The position numbers were made by a program, and so were the translations under genes. A stretch of 6,078 nucleotides of DNA from assembly GCA_028291285.1 (NCBI GenBank), contig JAQGIJ010000404.1:1-6078 (forward strand). Direction: 5' to 3'. Positions 4,742 through 6,078 of this stretch are shown one piece after another (the first letter of the stretch is position 1; the number at the start of each line of letters is the position of its first letter). The DNA comes from Phenylobacterium sp. GTDB taxonomy: Bacteria; Pseudomonadota; Alphaproteobacteria; Caulobacterales; Caulobacteraceae. Under the pieces are notes generated by a model. That model worked only from the letters and a program-made list of their open reading frames with translations. It made no database searches and was not told the origin of the DNA.

Positions 4742-6078
4742 TCAGACGATCCGCGAGCCCTGCTTGCCCCAGTAGGCGTCGCGGATCAGGCGCTTATAGA
4801 GCTTGCCGGTGGCGTGGCGCGGCAGCTCGGCCATGAACTCGACGACCCGTGGCGACTTCACGTGGCTGAGGTTTCGGCGGGCGTAGTCGATCAGCTCCCG
4901 GCGCAGCTCCTCGCCCGCCTGGCTCCAGTCCATCGGCTGGATAACTGCCACGACCTTCTCGCCCATCTCCTCGTCGGGCGCGCCCACCACGGCCGCATCG
5001 GCCACTTTCGGGTGGGTGATGAGCAGGTTCTCGATCTCCTGCGGGTAGATGTTCACCCCGCCCGAGATGATCATGAAGCTTTTGCGGTCGGTGAGGTAGA
5101 GATAGCCTTCCTCGTCCAGCCAGCCCACGTCGCCAAGCGTCGTCCAGCCGTACTTGTTAGTACTTTCGGCCACCTTCTCCGGGGCGTTGTGGTAGCTCAG
5201 CGGCGGGCCGCCCTCGAAATAGACGACGCCTTCGCTGCGGGGCGGCAGGAGCTCCCCGTCCTCGCCGCAGATGCGGATGATCCCCAGCCGGGCGCGGCCG
5301 ACCGAGCCCTTGTGCGTGAGCCACTCCTGCGAGGAGATGTAGGTCGAGCCGTTGCCCTCGGTCCCGGCGTAGTACTCGTGGATGATCGGACCCCACCAGG
5401 CGATCATCTGCTCCTTTATCGGAACCGGGCAGGGCGCGGCGGCGTGGACGATGGAGCGCAGCGAGGAGACGTCATAGCGCGTCCGCACCTCTTCCGGCAG
5501 CTTCAGCATGCGCACGAAGTGGGTCGGCACGAACTGGGCCGCGTCGACCCGGTGCTTTTCGATCAGGGCCAGCGCGTGCTCGGCGTCGAATCTCTCCATC
5601 ACCACGACCGTGCCGCCCAGGCGGTGCATGTTCATGGTGAAGCGCAGCGGGGCGGCGTGATACAGCGGCGCCGGGCAAAGATAGGTGCTGTCGGCAGTGA
5701 AGCCGTAGACCCCGGTGAGGGTGTCCAGCAGCATCAGCGGCTCGTCGATCGCGGCTCCGCTCAGCTCCGCCTTCACGCCCTTCGGCCGGCCGGTGGTGCC
5801 GGAGGAGTAGAGCATCTCCGAGCCCGCTACCTCGTCCGGGATCGGGGTCGTCGGGAAGGCGGACCGCGCCGTCTCGAACCGCGCGTACTTCGGCCGGTCG
5901 GCGCCGGTGACGAACAGCTCGACGCCATCGAGCAGGTCCGGCAGCTCTTCCAGCACGGCGCCCACGCCGGCCGAGGCGATCAAGGCCTTCGCTCCGCAGT
6001 CCTCCACGATGTACTCGATCTCGCCTGTGCTCAGCTTCGAGGAGACGTAGGTCGCGTAGAGGCCAGAGCGCTGGGCGG
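4742..6078 (-). CDS. Acyl-CoA synthetase (AMP-forming, ANL superfamily), N-terminus beyond the window
   Basis: The enzyme activates a carboxylic acid with ATP to an acyl-adenylate and then to acyl-CoA. The C-terminal 444 residues are visible; the frame stays open through the right edge (last whole codon 6074-6076), so about 60-100 residues are probably missing. The visible part begins AQRSGLYATYVSSKLSTGEI, typical of the region before the phosphate-binding loop. That loop is YSSGTTGRPKG (bases 5777-5809). Next come the EYYAGTEGNGSTYISS adenine-binding segment, LGDVGWLDEEGYLYLTDRKS with the ribose-binding Asp, the hinge, and SGGVNIYPQEIE. The C-terminal catalytic lysine is in ATGKLYKR (codon 4802-4804). 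The TEGNGSTYIS wording places it with the FadD4-like branch of fatty or cyclic acyl-CoA ligases; the actual acid cannot be read from sequence. A GTG at 6005-6007 (Val in YIVEDCGAKA) is internal, not a start. It precedes the MaoC hydratase, consistent with an acyl-CoA pathway pair. Confidence 0.93.
   Translation of the reverse strand, partial: AQRSGLYATYVSSKLSTGEIEYIVEDCGAKALIASAGVGAVLEELPDLLDGVELFVTGADRPKYARFETARSAFPTTPIPDEVAGSEMLYSSGTTGRPKGVKAELSGAAIDEPLMLLDTLTGVYGFTADSTYLCPAPLYHAAPLRFTMNMHRLGGTVVVMERFDAEHALALIEKHRVDAAQFVPTHFVRMLKLPEEVRTRYDVSSLRSIVHAAAPCPVPIKEQMIAWWGPIIHEYYAGTEGNGSTYISSQEWLTHKGSVGRARLGIIRICGEDGELLPPRSEGVVYFEGGPPLSYHNAPEKVAESTNKYGWTTLGDVGWLDEEGYLYLTDRKSFMIISGGVNIYPQEIENLLITHPKVADAAVVGAPDEEMGEKVVAVIQPMDWSQAGEELRRELIDYARRNLSHVKSPRVVEFMAELPRHATGKLYKRLIRDAYWGKQGSRIV

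Noticed and set aside
6005..6007. GTG as the start of the acyl-CoA synthetase
   Set aside because: The frame continues upstream with sequence typical of the family (AQRSGLYATYVSS) to the window edge, so this codon is an internal valine.

Overview
The base composition is GC-rich with strong G/C preference at third codon positions. The gene set is an oligopeptidase B of the S9 family, a PAT-type GNAT, a short-chain-type MaoC hydratase and an acyl-CoA synthetase. Together these suggest an alphaproteobacterium, plausibly of the Caulobacterales or a relative. This placement is inferred from protein style only, since there is no RNA gene or marker in the window. No IS element, CRISPR array, tRNA or rRNA was seen.

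Layout from left to right. Bases 2-115 (+) are the last 37 codons of a gene cut by the window edge. Its tail weakly recalls phage-type cell-wall hydrolases. It overlaps by ATGA a reading frame that opens with one transmembrane helix (112-243) and runs without a stop into a small 97-residue protein of unknown function with its own good ribosome binding site (244-537). Convergent to this lies a minus-strand pair: an oligopeptidase B-like serine peptidase (1113-3200) followed, with a 4-base ATGA overlap, by a PAT/MnaT-type GNAT acetyltransferase (559-1116). A 213-base divergent intergenic region (3201-3413) is unusually rich in palindromes. It ends in a hairpin plus T-run just before a plus-strand, signal-less trypsin-fold serine protease (3414-4247). 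Convergent to that, with only 3 bases between the stop codons, is a second minus-strand pair: an acyl-CoA synthetase (4742 to beyond the right edge) followed 41 bases later by a MaoC-type enoyl-CoA hydratase (4251-4700).

Functionally, the right-hand pair fits acyl-CoA metabolism: activation of a carboxylic acid to its CoA thioester, and hydration of an enoyl-CoA. The central pair joins cytoplasmic peptide turnover with N-acetylation of a small molecule or amino acid; the tight overlap implies co-expression, but a shared pathway is only a guess. Most of the window is ordinary chromosomal housekeeping. The parts least explained by known families are the left-edge small-protein module, the orphan cytoplasmic trypsin-like protease, and its structured leader.
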